The notes beneath the pieces were generated by a model. That model searched no databases, was not told the DNA's origin, and saw nothing but the letters and a program-made list of their open reading frames with translations. From Nipponacmea schrenckii (Eukaryota > Mollusca > Gastropoda > Lottiidae), in contig JAUJPP010000011.1 in NCBI GenBank assembly GCA_030562195.1, forward strand, positions 7,192,001-7,256,000: a DNA stretch of 64,000 bases, read 5' to 3'. Position numbers and translations under genes: made by a program. Shown piece after piece: positions 1-13,000 of the stretch; position 1 is the stretch's first letter, and each line of letters opens with the position of its first letter.

Positions 1-2165
1 TCCGATCTACTAACTGACCAGGTTAAATTCCAAAGGCAGCAGCCCTGTGTAAGCGTAATAGGTACAAACCTCCCATGGAACGTCTGAAGGGGTCTTCAAC
101 ACACTAAATTCAATTAGATAAAAAATAGAATTGATTTGGTGCTTTCTGATACAAGATTTGTAAGAAAATCAAATAGGGTACTAGCAATTTTTGGAGGAGC
201 AAATATCAACCGTGTATCCCCATCCATTAAAATACACCAACTTCACCTCTAGTGTGAAATAATTGGAGCATGAGAAATAATAGAAAAGCGCAAAGGGGTG
301 TATAAGTCACTTTCCGTATATCCCTTCTAATTAAAAAAAATACACTTGAACATCTTTAAACATCTAGGCCCTACAACTAAATAAATGTAAAACTAATGGA
401 TCCTGTTTATTAAATTCTATTATTAAGTATGATGTATTAGTACAAGAGGTGTGTTACTAACATCCAATTCTTTACCAGTCCGAAAAATAAAGCCACTTAT
501 CTCCCTTAGACAAGCCTTTTCGTGAGAAAGCATACGAAATAAAGTGTGTAATATTTTAAAATACTGTGCTAAGAACCAATAAGTCAAATTATATGTTTTG
601 CCATTAACAGTAAATAATGTAAGAACTGAACACAGTGGTGGACTATATGATAATATGTTAGATCTGGCGAGTCTCTCATAACCGACAAGGACTGGTTTGC
701 TGTTTTTATACGTTATTAAATGCATCAAAACTGGCTTTCATTTTTTTAGAAGCTACAATTTGTATCCAAACTTGATGAATTTTATTAAAAGCATGTAATA
801 TATTGACAAGATTGTTAAGTTCGATGTTGGTAACGATCAGATGAACGGTTGTTGACCTTGATTTAATAGAAAACTGTTGAAGTATAGCACTCAAGGTTTT
901 TTACCACTTTTTTTGTGCATTTCGTCCATAAGATTTATGGAAATTTGTATGCCTAATTTGTACTCGCATTTTAGTTTAAACCCCATGTCGCATTAATTTG
1001 TTCACGCATTAATTTCTATTTTGATATGGACATTGCTCTTGACGGATACAGGATGTAAAGAACACAGAATCTACGTATTTATCCTATTTTGATGATAAAA
1101 TAAATGTGTTTGTTAATGAGACCTTCATGTTTGAAATCGATGATAAAATGCAATGTCTTGTTAACTCGTACCTTCAAGATTTTGTCTTATCAATCGATTG
1201 AACCCAGAACTCAGGTTGGAACCAAAGAAGTTCCTCAAGTTAACATCAGCTCGTAACTACATACTTCCTCTATCTCATCAACAAGGTGTATAAGAGCCCC
1301 AAAAACCCCACCCTCGAAAGACATCTATTATGATGTAGTTAGTCATACATTTAAACAGAAATCTGGAATACATATTGTAAGTTTCGAGTTAATATCTAGT
1401 GTAGCCTACGAACCAATCGAACATGTGTTATAACTGTGTTGGTTTTGTTATTTCTATAGCAAGTACCGTAATAACTATCTAATTGACATGTATTCATATC
1501 AAAGGCATACTACCCCTTAGAATGAATTTTTTTTAAAATTGTCTTAAATACGTCTCTTTTCATCAGTGGACTTACTTGGTGTCATGAACTATACAACAGA
1601 ATCACGTCATAGTCTAGAAAATCAACAGAACTACCTAATCCATAAAACTTAGAACATGTAATTTTGAAACACGTTTAAAAATGTTTTGTTAATAGGTCCT
1701 TAGTTTAATGAATATATCGGATGTTATATAAACATAACAAATTGAACAAGTTTGAGACTTTGGATTGTATGTACATTCTAAGAGATAGTCTAACTTTAAC
1801 GATCTAGTATTTATCTCATTGAAATAAATTGATTATTTTTATTTAAAATATGACTAAATAAGTAACAGCTGGTCTCATTCTCAACTCTTCATTTATACAT
1901 TTATAGCTTTAAGGGGCATTATACAAAATTATCATTTCTAGAAGTTTGTCGTGTTTTTTGTCTTTTTTAATTGCTTGATTATTAGTTGGAATTTTTAGTA
2001 TCAGTAAGAGACTTATTTCTCTGCAACAACGCGTTTATTTTGCTTAAATCCGTTCAAATTCTGTGATTAAAGAAATGCTTAACATTGAGGTCATACAGGC
2101 CCTTTAGTTTTAATTTTAAAAAAAAAGATATAGTGGAATTGTTTGAACCAAAATCATCTGTTCGT
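1..2165. other. Upstream intergenic region, no gene recognised
   Basis: AT-rich sequence without a recognisable coding region. The longest open frame (minus strand, 423-728, 101 codons) has no recognisable domain and looks like chance. A short imperfect direct duplication with period 48 bp lies at about 1091-1186 (both units begin gatgataaaa). Nothing else was seen. Confidence 0.6.
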
Positions 2166-2331
2166 ATCTGAATTTGTACGCACTTGTATATGGTACACAC
2201 ACATATTACCCACCAGTATATAATACACAACAATATATAGTACACACCAGTATATAGGGCCAACAATATATAGTACACACCTGCATAAAGTACACACAAG
2301 TATATACAATATGTGGTACATATCAGTATTA
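2166..2331. repeat. Degenerate TA/CA-rich left flank of the 20-bp satellite
   Basis: Loose repetitions of agtatatagtacacac-type words, related in composition to the satellite that follows. A similar degenerate flank occurs on the other side (3521-3590). This looks like decayed or precursor repeat sequence at the array edges. Confidence 0.5.
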
Positions 2332-3520
2332 TACATACCTGTATAATATACTCCATACCTGTATAATATACTACATACCTGTATAATATACTACATACCT
2401 GTATAATATACTCCATACCTGTATAATATACTCCATACCTGTATAATATACTCCATACCTGTATAATATACTCCATACCTGTATAATATACTCCATACCT
2501 GTATAATATACTCCATACCTGTATAATATACTACATACCTGTATAATATACTCCATACCTGTATAATATACTCCATACCTGTATAATATACTACATACCT
2601 GTATAATATACTCCATACCTGTATAATATACTACATACCTGTATAATATACTACATACCTGTATAATATACTACATACCTGTATAATATACTACATACCT
2701 GTATAATATACTACATACCTGTATAATATACTCATACCTGTATAATATACTCCATACCTGTATAATATACTACATACCTGTATAATATACTACATACCTG
2801 TATAATATACTACATACCTGTATAATATACTCCATACCTGTATAATATACTACATACCTGTATAATATACTACATACCTGTATAATATACTCCATACCTG
2901 TATAATATACTCCATACCTGTATAATATACTACATACCTGTATAATATACTCCATACCTGTATAATATACTCCATACCTGTATAATATACTACATACCTG
3001 TATAATATACTACATACCTGTATAATATACTACATACCTGTATAATATACTACATACCTGTATAATATACTACATACCTGTATAATATACTACATACCTG
3101 TATAATATACTACATACCTGTATAATATACTACATACCTGTATAATATACTACATACCTGTATAATATACTCCATACCTGTATAATATACTACATACCTG
3201 TATAATATACTACATACCTGTATAATATACTACATACCTGTATAATATACTCCATACCTGTATAATATACTACATACCTGTATAATATACTACATACCTG
3301 TATAATATACTACATACCTGTATAATATACTCCATACCTGTATAATATACTACATACCTGTATAATATACTACATACCTGTATAATATACTACATACCTG
3401 TATAATATACTACATACCTGTATAATATACTCCATACCTGTATAATATACTCCATACCTGTATAATATACTCCATACCTGTATAATATACTACATACCTG
3501 TATAATATACTACATACCTG
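2332..3520. repeat. 20-bp tandem satellite, about 59 units
   Basis: Near-perfect tandem repetition of tacatacctgtataatatac. Units vary almost only at one position (tAcat or tCcat). One unit near 2731 has lost a base, shifting the register. The unit contains the imperfect dyad gtataatatac. Open frames on the minus strand across the array are an artefact: 20 is not a multiple of 3 and the unit has few stops. The array ends about 290 bp before the QSOX start codon, so it sits in the gene's 5' flank or an upstream intron. Confidence 0.97.
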
Positions 3521-3813
3521 TGTAGGCCTAGTACACAACAGTATATAGTACATGCACGTATATAACACACACCAGTACTCACCAGTGTACATTCGTCACT
3601 CTGTGGTCTGGGCTTAGTTTTCGAGTTAAAATCTGGTGGACAAACCATACAAACATACCCGATTGTATGCAACTCTTCTGTAGTGGAGGTAAATTTAAAC
3701 ACTCACGTTGAAGAGAGTGTTATGGAAGAAAGCTGTACAAGTGTCTTCGTGTAACAAGTCAACTAAACTTCCACTGACTTCCTGATTAAGATGTTAACTG
3801 TCTATGACAATTC
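3521..3813 (+). other. 5' flank / 5' UTR region of QSOX
   Basis: About 290 bp between the satellite and the QSOX start codon. The first 70 bp are degenerate repeat flank. The rest is unique sequence that presumably holds the 5' UTR and possibly the core promoter. A gtatata word occurs at about 3569, but it lies in the repeat flank, so I do not call it a TATA box. Confidence 0.4.
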
Positions 3814-4051
3814 ATGATGAAGTTTGCCATATTTCTATTGTTTTCTTGTTGTTTGGTGTTCGTGTTTCCCTCGGAACAAGGCCTGTATTCTCAAGGAAAT
3901 GGGATAAATGTATTGACTACAGAAAATTTCTCGGATGTTGTGTTCAAGAAAGGAAGAAATTCTACTTGGTTGATACAGTTTTATAACGCCTGGTGTGGAC
4001 ATTGTCGAAGATTTGCTCCTAAATTTAAGAAATTAGCCAAAGATGTAGAAG
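3814..4051 (+). CDS. QSOX: QSOX exon 1: signal peptide and thioredoxin CGHC
   Basis: Residues 1-79 plus one base of codon 80. Two adjacent Met codons start the frame; the second (3817) is equally possible. The donor is gaag|gtaaga. The exon carries the signal sequence, an NST sequon and the catalytic WCGHC. If not spliced, the frame runs on to a stop at 4069-4071, giving an 85-aa secreted thioredoxin fragment. Confidence 0.95.
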
Positions 4052-7000
4052 GTAAGAGTCAAAGTGATTAGAAACCGCAGTTTTATAACCATAAAAATTG
4101 AAATATGGTTGGCCCCTAACTTCGACATATTAATATGCCATACCGTATTTTGACTAAACGTATTCAGTATGTTTACAGGATTTCTCAGTTAAAGAGATTG
4201 TAAAGAGGATTTTCTTAATTTTTTACATGTATGGGTACAGTGATATCGACCACATTCCACTTTTAAGTCATCAAACACTAAGTTTTAGTGGAATCGCTGG
4301 AACTATTTGATTTGAAATTGAAATGGTGCAAATTCCATAATTATGCATTCAAAAGAAAACCTTAACAATCCCTTTAAAATATCTTCAATTATAAGCCACT
4401 GGGATGCAGAACGTTAAAGTTATAATTTCAGTTGTTTTTTTTTTAAAGCTGACACTCTATCTCTCTCTTCCATACTGGAAAACATGTATGTTACGGCGGA
4501 TATCTCTGGCTTGGCATAAGTTACTTATGCCAAATATTAGCCATTAGCTGGCGTAAAAGTCAGAAAATTTGGAGTAAATCTCTGCTGAATGAAATCTCAA
4601 TCGGCATGGCATTTATACTAAGACTAATGTTGGCATAAATCTCTGGCGGATGAAATACAAACTTTCCAGTATGGTCTCTCTTTCACTCTATTACTTCCTT
4701 ATTATATACTAATTGATGTTTATTTCCTTTATGAATTAATATTTCACAATCTCAATTGATCTGATTTGATCGACATTTAAAATATTTAAAACTTCAATCT
4801 ATAATTTGTCTTTGTATCTCGACTAAGGGCTTTGATATGGTCTTATTAACCTGTACTAAGCCCACTACACTTTGTTTCTGTGTGAAGTCAGAACAAAGGG
4901 TTTTTAACATGTGGATTAATTTGATTGGCTGAGATTTCCTAAAAAGACTCTAGGGACCAATTTGATTGGACAATATTGAGCTATGAATACATAGTTTTCC
5001 TCATTTGTATTACCATGGCCTTGAGGAAATATGACGAATGGAGGTGTGGTTTAGACACAATGAAATATTATGCCAGTATGTTACTTCACCTAAAAGACAA
5101 ACACAAAATCAGAATTAAACTGCATTTAATCTATAAGATAAAATTGCATAAGGAATCATGACATTCAACATAGACTTGTTTAAACCAGGCTTTTTATAGA
5201 TAGATAGGGCCGCGTGATCACTTTGTATTGTGGCTAACTTTTCAAAATATTTTTATAATACAAGAGGCGTTGCACTTAATCACTTACATACCGGTACTTA
5301 TGGCAAAATTTCCTAATTGCACACTGCCCGGCTTTATTAGCCCATAAGATGCAGTCAGACGTGAACTCATTCATGTCATTTCATTTAATTCAGGAATAGT
5401 ACAAAACCTAATTGCCTTGCCTTATTAAGCATGATAATTGATTATTTGAATATTTTTATCTCAGCTTCAAGGATAAATAGACAGTGAACTGATCTCAGGA
5501 ACAAACAAGATATAAACAGCGAAAAAACACTTTACGATATGATAGATAAATTATATTGATTAAGCCTATTAGCTTATATCAGTCATGGTAGCAAATACTC
5601 AGTGAGTTTCAGATTTAAAAATTTGCCAGCTGTCACGTCATGATGTGCCAGTTGTCAGTTTACTGTATATTTGTATATAAAGTTACAATCCACGGTATTA
5701 TTTCATCTTTGATGTCGACTACGATTATTTCATGTATTAACCTGTGGATGAATCTTTCAGAAAAAGGGGCTTAATAGTAAATAAGAAACATAGTTTACCT
5801 TGGATTGTAAGTTAGATATAGACCTCAAATCCCTTGGGCAAGCCCTCAACATTATTTTGAATATTAATCTGGTATCGGTCTATATACTTATACTTGGTAT
5901 TGGTGTATGTTGATATATACCATTACTTATTGTAATGTGATGTATGATAATCAGTTCAGAAAGTTAAGGTACCAATTCTGATGAATCTTACCACATATTG
6001 TTTTCTTCTATCCATTATATTGCCCCATGGGCTGAACAGGTCTGTGTATTCAGCCTTATTCTGACCCATGTAAAATAAAGAGTCTATATTGGTCCCCATG
6101 GGCTGAATGTTAGACAAGAGCTTGTCCTTGTGTATTGGACCTAATTCTGACCCATGTAAAATAAAGAGTCTATGTTTGTCTCTATGGGCTGAATGTTAGA
6201 CAGGACCATGTCCTTGTGTATTGGACCTAATTCTGACCCTTGTAAAATAAAGAGTCTATGTTGCTTCCCATGGACTGAATGTTAGACAGGAACATGTCCT
6301 TGTGCATTGGACCTTATTCTGACCCATGTAAAATAAAGAGTCTATGTTGCTCCCCATGGACTGAATGTTAGACAGTACCATGTCCTTGTGTATTGGACCT
6401 TATTCTGACCCATGTAAATAAAGAGTCTATATTGGTCCCTATGGGCTGAATGCTAGACTGGACCATATCCTTGTGTATTGGACCTAATTCTGACCCATGT
6501 AAAATAAAGAGTCTATGTTTGTCTCTATGGACTGAATGTTAGACAGGACCATATCCTTGTGTATTGGACCTAATTCTGACCCATGTAAAATAAAGAGTCT
6601 ATGTTTGTCTCTATGTGCTGAATGTTAGACAGGACCATATCCTTGTGTATTCGACCTAATTCTGACCCATGTAAAATAAAGAGTCTATGTTTGTCTCTAT
6701 GGACTGAATGTTAGACAGGACCATATCCTTGTGTATTGGACCTAATTCCTTTGGACCCAAAGTTAAAAAGGATGGTGAGAAGAGTCTATGTTAGTCTCTA
6801 TGGGCTAAATGTTAGACAGGAACATGTCCTTGTGTATTGGACCTAATTCTGACCCATGTAAAATAAAGAGTCTATGTTAGTCTCTATGGGCTGAATGTTA
6901 GACAGGACCATATCCTTGTGTATTGGACCTTATTCTGACCCATGTACAATAAAGAGTCTATATTGGTCCCTATGGGCTGAATGCTAGACAGGACTACATC

Positions 7001-10000
7001 CTTGTGTATTGGACCTAATTCTGACCCATGTAAAATAAAGAGTCTATGTTGGTCCCTATGGGCTGAATGTTAGACAGGACCATGTCCTTGTATATTGGAC
7101 CTAATTCTGAACCATGTAAAATAAAGAGTCTATGTTTGTCTATATGGGCTAAATGTTAGACAGGAACATGTCCTTGTGTATTGGACCTAATTCTGACCCA
7201 TGTAAAATAAATCTGAAACTCTGATCATTGACATGATATGAAAAATAATATGGTAATGAAGTATTGATGTTTCAGGATGGTGGAAAGTCATGTCTATAGG
7301 AGTTGTAGATTGTTCAGATAATGTGAATACAGAATTATGTAGAAAATATGATATTGCTGCCTATCCCACCATAAAGGTATGTACAGAACTTTAATCAATT
7401 TTAACCTGGAATGAAATGAATGGAGTTTTACTTCCTACTCTGTCTCAACTGGAACGACAATAATTACCTAATATATACGCCAGGGACTGGTACCCAATGA
7501 AGTCACACAATGTTAACTATCATTTATATAATTTGGAGGTCAGGGTATATGGCATTTCTTCTCATTTACATTCAAGTGTTCAAATTGTTTAAATCAGTCA
7601 AATGAGAACACCGTTTTTAGGATATCAGGTTAATTATGTAGATTACTCACTCCTGAGGGGAAAATACCCGAAGCATTGGATTTAATCAAAATATCCTGAA
7701 TTAAAACTTATTGTATGTATAATATTAACTAATGTGAAAAATTAAAATCTGGGATGCTAAACTTATTATCCTTCTGTATGAAATGAATGGAATTTTATAT
7801 CTGACTTTCCTGCACCAAATGGTCTAATGAAGATAGACAATGCAATACATGGTGCAGGGACATTTTGCGGCATTAGCCAACTCTTTTTGCGATTTCCAAC
7901 TGTCGAGGGATCTTTAACATGCTCAGCCTGGGGCCTTGGTGTATTGTTTCATCCAAACGACTAAACGTTTTTTTCATGACAGATCCTCCAACCCCAACCT
8001 GCATCACTGACAAGGGGAAACCAGGTTGAAAAATTCGACACAAGTTCATCTCGAACTTTGCCTGGCTAACTTGATTAAAGATAAGGTTTAGTTTGATTTA
8101 ATCTCTAATTGAATTTACTGTACATCATAATGAAGAAATTGTCATCTTAATGATCAATGAAATATATATATTTATTTACATATTATTTATATTTAAAAAC
8201 TTAAAGTGAACTTCAAACCTTAAAGTTTTAAAATGAACAAGTTGAAATAAAAGTCAGACTGAAATTGTAAATAAAATGTTGAACATAAATAGGTGTCACC
8301 AATAGCCTATTATTTATTATTAAAGGGATAAATCATCTTAGCATGAACATAAACTTTGAAAATTTAAAACTTGGCTAATAAGGGTATATATTCATCAGTT
8401 AATATACCTGCTAACATAAAAGAAAAAAAACATATGCAAGAAAGTTAAGTTATTATCTATAAAGATACATTTGATTATTGAAAAACGCTTTCTAAATTGA
8501 TTAATCGTTTTCGAAAATGATTTTTTGAGTTTTCAGTTTTAAATTCCAGTTACTTATGACACAGGAAGTTACTGTAATATAATATATTGACACATCTTAA
8601 GTACTGAATGTTTATATCATCAAAGATACCTTTACACATTTTACTTAATAATTATTTAAAATTAATTTTTCATGCATCAAAGACAAAAGTACATATACTG
8701 AATTATTTTAATAAAGTCTATCAATAATTAGTTGTCAAACTGGCATCAATTTATTCAATGAATCAAAGACTTACAGTTAATCGAGTGAATTATTTTCAGC
8801 ATTAAAGAGTTATCTAAAATATAATATAAAAGAATTAAACATTGGTTTCTTTAGAATTATGGATGTGTTAACACAATAGATAACCTGACAAACATACATA
8901 AATAAATGATTTATTTTAATATTAATTTGTATTCAGCTAAAACTAGAAGAGAAAAGTAATATGTATTCATTAAATCATTTGCTATCTAACTTCAGTATAT
9001 ATCTATTTAGTTATTTAGTTAATTTCTACAAGGTAATATAACAGACAGTTTAGAATGGAGTATTATATTTGATTAGAAATGTATTGTTTAATTGGCTAGA
9101 AGTAGAAAGTATTGTTTAATTAATCTGTTTGTCAACCCAGCTAGAGGACACTCTATATATACCCACTCTTATTATTTACCTCATTATTTCGGTCTAAATA
9201 TTCGCCATTTTTCAGGTCATTGTTAAAGGTTACAATTATTTAAATATATAGGCCTACTACCATATCTGACTTCTATTCCCCTTTAACAGCTGATAGAACT
9301 AGACTCTCTTATTCATGATTTGAATACAGTAAGGCGACCATTTTGTTAATCAAGTTGGTTGAGTAACTGTCCAGTTATTAGAATACCTTGATTTACCAAG
9401 TATTCCCTTGGCTGTAGTCAAAACTTGGCTTTTATGAAAAATAAGGATATTTAACCTTCTGATTTACACAAATATCATAAAACTCTTCCATTCTGTTGAT
9501 ACTAACTTAAATAAGATGAACAAATTTTCCGATAAAATCATTCTGGATTCCAGGTTTCACATCGGACAAAAAAAGACTAGAGTTTCCCTTTTAAATCCCT
9601 TTACAGATGTCCTGAATATTTATATGACAACTGTGTTTCTATTGGTGGAGCTGTGTTAATTTCATTTAAGTCTTTCTACAATCCAATAAACACCAGGTAT
9701 AAGACAAAGAATCTCAATGATTTAAAAAGAAGTAAAAAGTTTCTGTCATAGACATAAAAGGGCTGGAATTCCCCTTTTCAATTCCTTTACAGATATCTGA
9801 ATATATATATTTTACCAACTGATATCTGATGTATGATTTTATTATATAAAATGGAAAAGAAGGGGTTCTGTTGTGTTGAAAAAGAGTAGTCTTCTCCTGC
9901 TGGGTTCGATGAAGAGTTGGAATTATAATTATTACAGTGTTTATATTTAAATCATGGAATTTTACATTTCAGTTTTTCCCACTGAATGTGTCACCAAATA

Positions 10001-13000
10001 AAACCACCATGGAGTCAGTTCCAGCCCTGGATCCCAACGAACTGAGACTTTCTATGTCTCAAATAATCAACAATTTACATCTGAATCAAAGGCACACATC
10101 TTGGCCTAAACTAAAACCATTAAGGTACAGTATTGTTTATAGACAACTCACTGAGTTCAGTTACTTACTCATATTAGAAGTCTGATTTAAGAAAGTTAAC
10201 TTCCATTTAGGATTATACTGTCCTGATGAGGGTTTTGTATCTGATACATGTGTCTGAACTGCTCACTGATTTCCCTAGTTCGCTCAGAATATTTTCTCAT
10301 GTTCTCAAATTCTCGTGTTCTCAAATTTTCATGTTCTCAAGTTTTCATGTTCTCAAGTTTTCATGTTTTCAAGTTTTCATGTTCTCAAGTTTTCATGTTC
10401 TCAAATTCTCATGTTCTCATGTTTTCAAGTTTTCATGTTCTCATGTTTTCATGTTCTCAAATTCTCATGTTCTCAAGTTTTCATGTTCTCAAGTTTTCAT
10501 GTTCTCAAATTCTCATGTTCTCAAATTCTCATGTTCTCAAGTTTTCATGTTCTCATGCAGTTTATTAAAAAAAGTTCTTGATGACTTTACATAACTTGAT
10601 ACAATTCTGAAAAAAATATGTTACTTGGGCTTCACTTAAAAGGGTTCATAAATTTATTTAGTGTTTTTTAAAATTGATTTATTTTCCAGATTTTAAGGGA
10701 TTCCGTTACTTTTTGACACATGGTAAATTCACTGATAAATATATACTCATATTGACCATTCTTGAGAACTACAATTTTATGTTCATGCTAAGACACAGTA
10801 TCACTTTTATAAAATGAAAGTAACTTAAAAGATGCCACATATACACATTGAGTCTTTGTAAAACACCTGACACCTGTGACTTGAATGTTCCTCTTTGTTA
10901 TCCAGTCTTAATAACTTTAATATAAGACTGGAATAATCTGATAAATTCTATATTATAAAGATATATTTTGATAATCTATTGCAGGCTTTTAGACATCCAG
11001 CCTTTTAAAAAGCTTTTAAAGAATAGAAAAAAAGATCCCACATTGAATAGGGCATACAAATTCAAGTAATCTATATTCATGACCCTAGACTAGAAAATGC
11101 ATAAGATGGTTATCACTTATGTTGTTATTTAGATGAGAATAAACACTGGTATGGATTATTGAGCAATAGATATATTATTGATTATGTGAAAATTTGTAGG
11201 CATTGTTATAAAGTAATTGGATGTTATATAGAAGTACTTGGTCACATAGATGAGTATCATTGAAGTCACTGGCTAAGGTCACATATATATTGATAATAAT
11301 AGGGATGTATTGAGATGAGTACTAGTGAAAACACTGACTAAGGTCACATATATATTGATAATAATAGGGATGTATTGAGATGAGTATCAATGAAAACACT
11401 GACTAAGGTCACATATATATTGATAATAATAGGGATGTATTGAGATGAGTACTAGTGAAAACACTGACTAAGGTCACATATATATTGATAATAATAGGGA
11501 TGTACTGAGATGAGTATCAATGAAAACATTGACTAAGGTCACATATATATTGATAATAATAGGGATGTATTGAGATGAGTATCAATGAAAACACTGACTA
11601 AGGTCACATAGATATTGATAATAATAGGGATGTACTGAGATGAGTATCAATGAAAACACTGACTAAGGTCACATATATATTGATAATAATAGGGATGTAC
11701 TGAGATGAGTATCAATGAAAACACTGACTAAGGTCACATATATATTGATAATAATAGGGATGTATTGAGATGAGTATCAATGAAAACACTGGCTAAGGTC
11801 ACATAGATATTGATAATAATAGGGATGTACTGAGATGAGTATCATTGAACACTGACTAAGGTCACATAGATATTGATAATAATAGGGATGTACTGAGATG
11901 AGTATCATTGAACACTGACTAAGGTCACATATATATTGATAATAATAGGGATGTACTGAGATGAGTATCAATGAAAACACTGACTAAGGTCACATAGATA
12001 TTGATAATAATAGGGATGTATTGAGATGAGTATCAGTGAAAACACTGACTAAGGTCACATAGATATTGATAATAATAGGGATGTACTGAGATGAGTATCA
12101 TTGAACACTGACTAAGGTCACATATATATTGATAATAATAGGGATGTATTGAGATGAGTATCAATGAAAACACTGACTAAGGTCACATATATATTGATAA
12201 TAATAGGGATGTATTGAGATGAGTATCAATGAAAACACTGGCTAAGGTCACATAGATATTGATAATAATAGGGATGTACTGAGATGAGTATCATTGAACA
12301 CTGACTAAGGTCACATAGATATTGATAATAATAGGGATGTACTGAGATGAGTATCATTGAACACTGACTAAGGTCACATATATATTGATAATAATAGGGA
12401 TGTATTGAGATGAGTATCAATGAAAACACTGACTAAGGTCACATAGATATTGATAATAATAGGGATGTATTGAGATGAGTATCAATGAAAACACTGACTA
12501 AGGTCACATAGATATTGATAATAATAGGGATGTATTGAGATGAGTATCAATGAAAACACTGGCTAAGGTCACATATATATTGATAATAATAGGGATGTAT
12601 TGAGATGAGTATCATTGAAAACACTGACTAAGGTCACATATATATTGATAATAATAGGGATGTACTGAGATGAGTACCAGTAAAAACACTGACTAAGGTC
12701 ACATAGATATTGATAATAATAGGGATGTATTGAGATGAGTATTAATGAAAACACTGGCTAAGGTCACATATATATTGATAATAATAGGGATGTATTGAGA
12801 TGAGTACCCAAAGAAAACACTGGCTAAGGTCACATATATATTGATAATAATAGGGATGTATTGAGATGAGTACCAATGAAAACACTGGCTAAGGTCACAT
12901 AATATTGATAATAATAGGGATGTATTGAGATGAGTATCAATGAAAACACTGCTAAGGTCACATATATATTGATAATAATAGGGATGTATTGAGATGAGTA

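Noticed and set aside
423..728. 101-codon minus-strand frame
   Set aside because: No domain, signal or splice support; AT-rich chance frame.
3569..3576. TATA box for QSOX
   Set aside because: The word gtatata belongs to the degenerate repeat flank, and there is no evidence for a start site nearby.
2371..3592. Several minus-strand open frames with repeated MEYIIQV/ILYRYGVYYTG peptides
   Set aside because: They are translations of the 20-bp satellite; the same peptide recurs in rotating frames and there is no start or stop logic or unique sequence.
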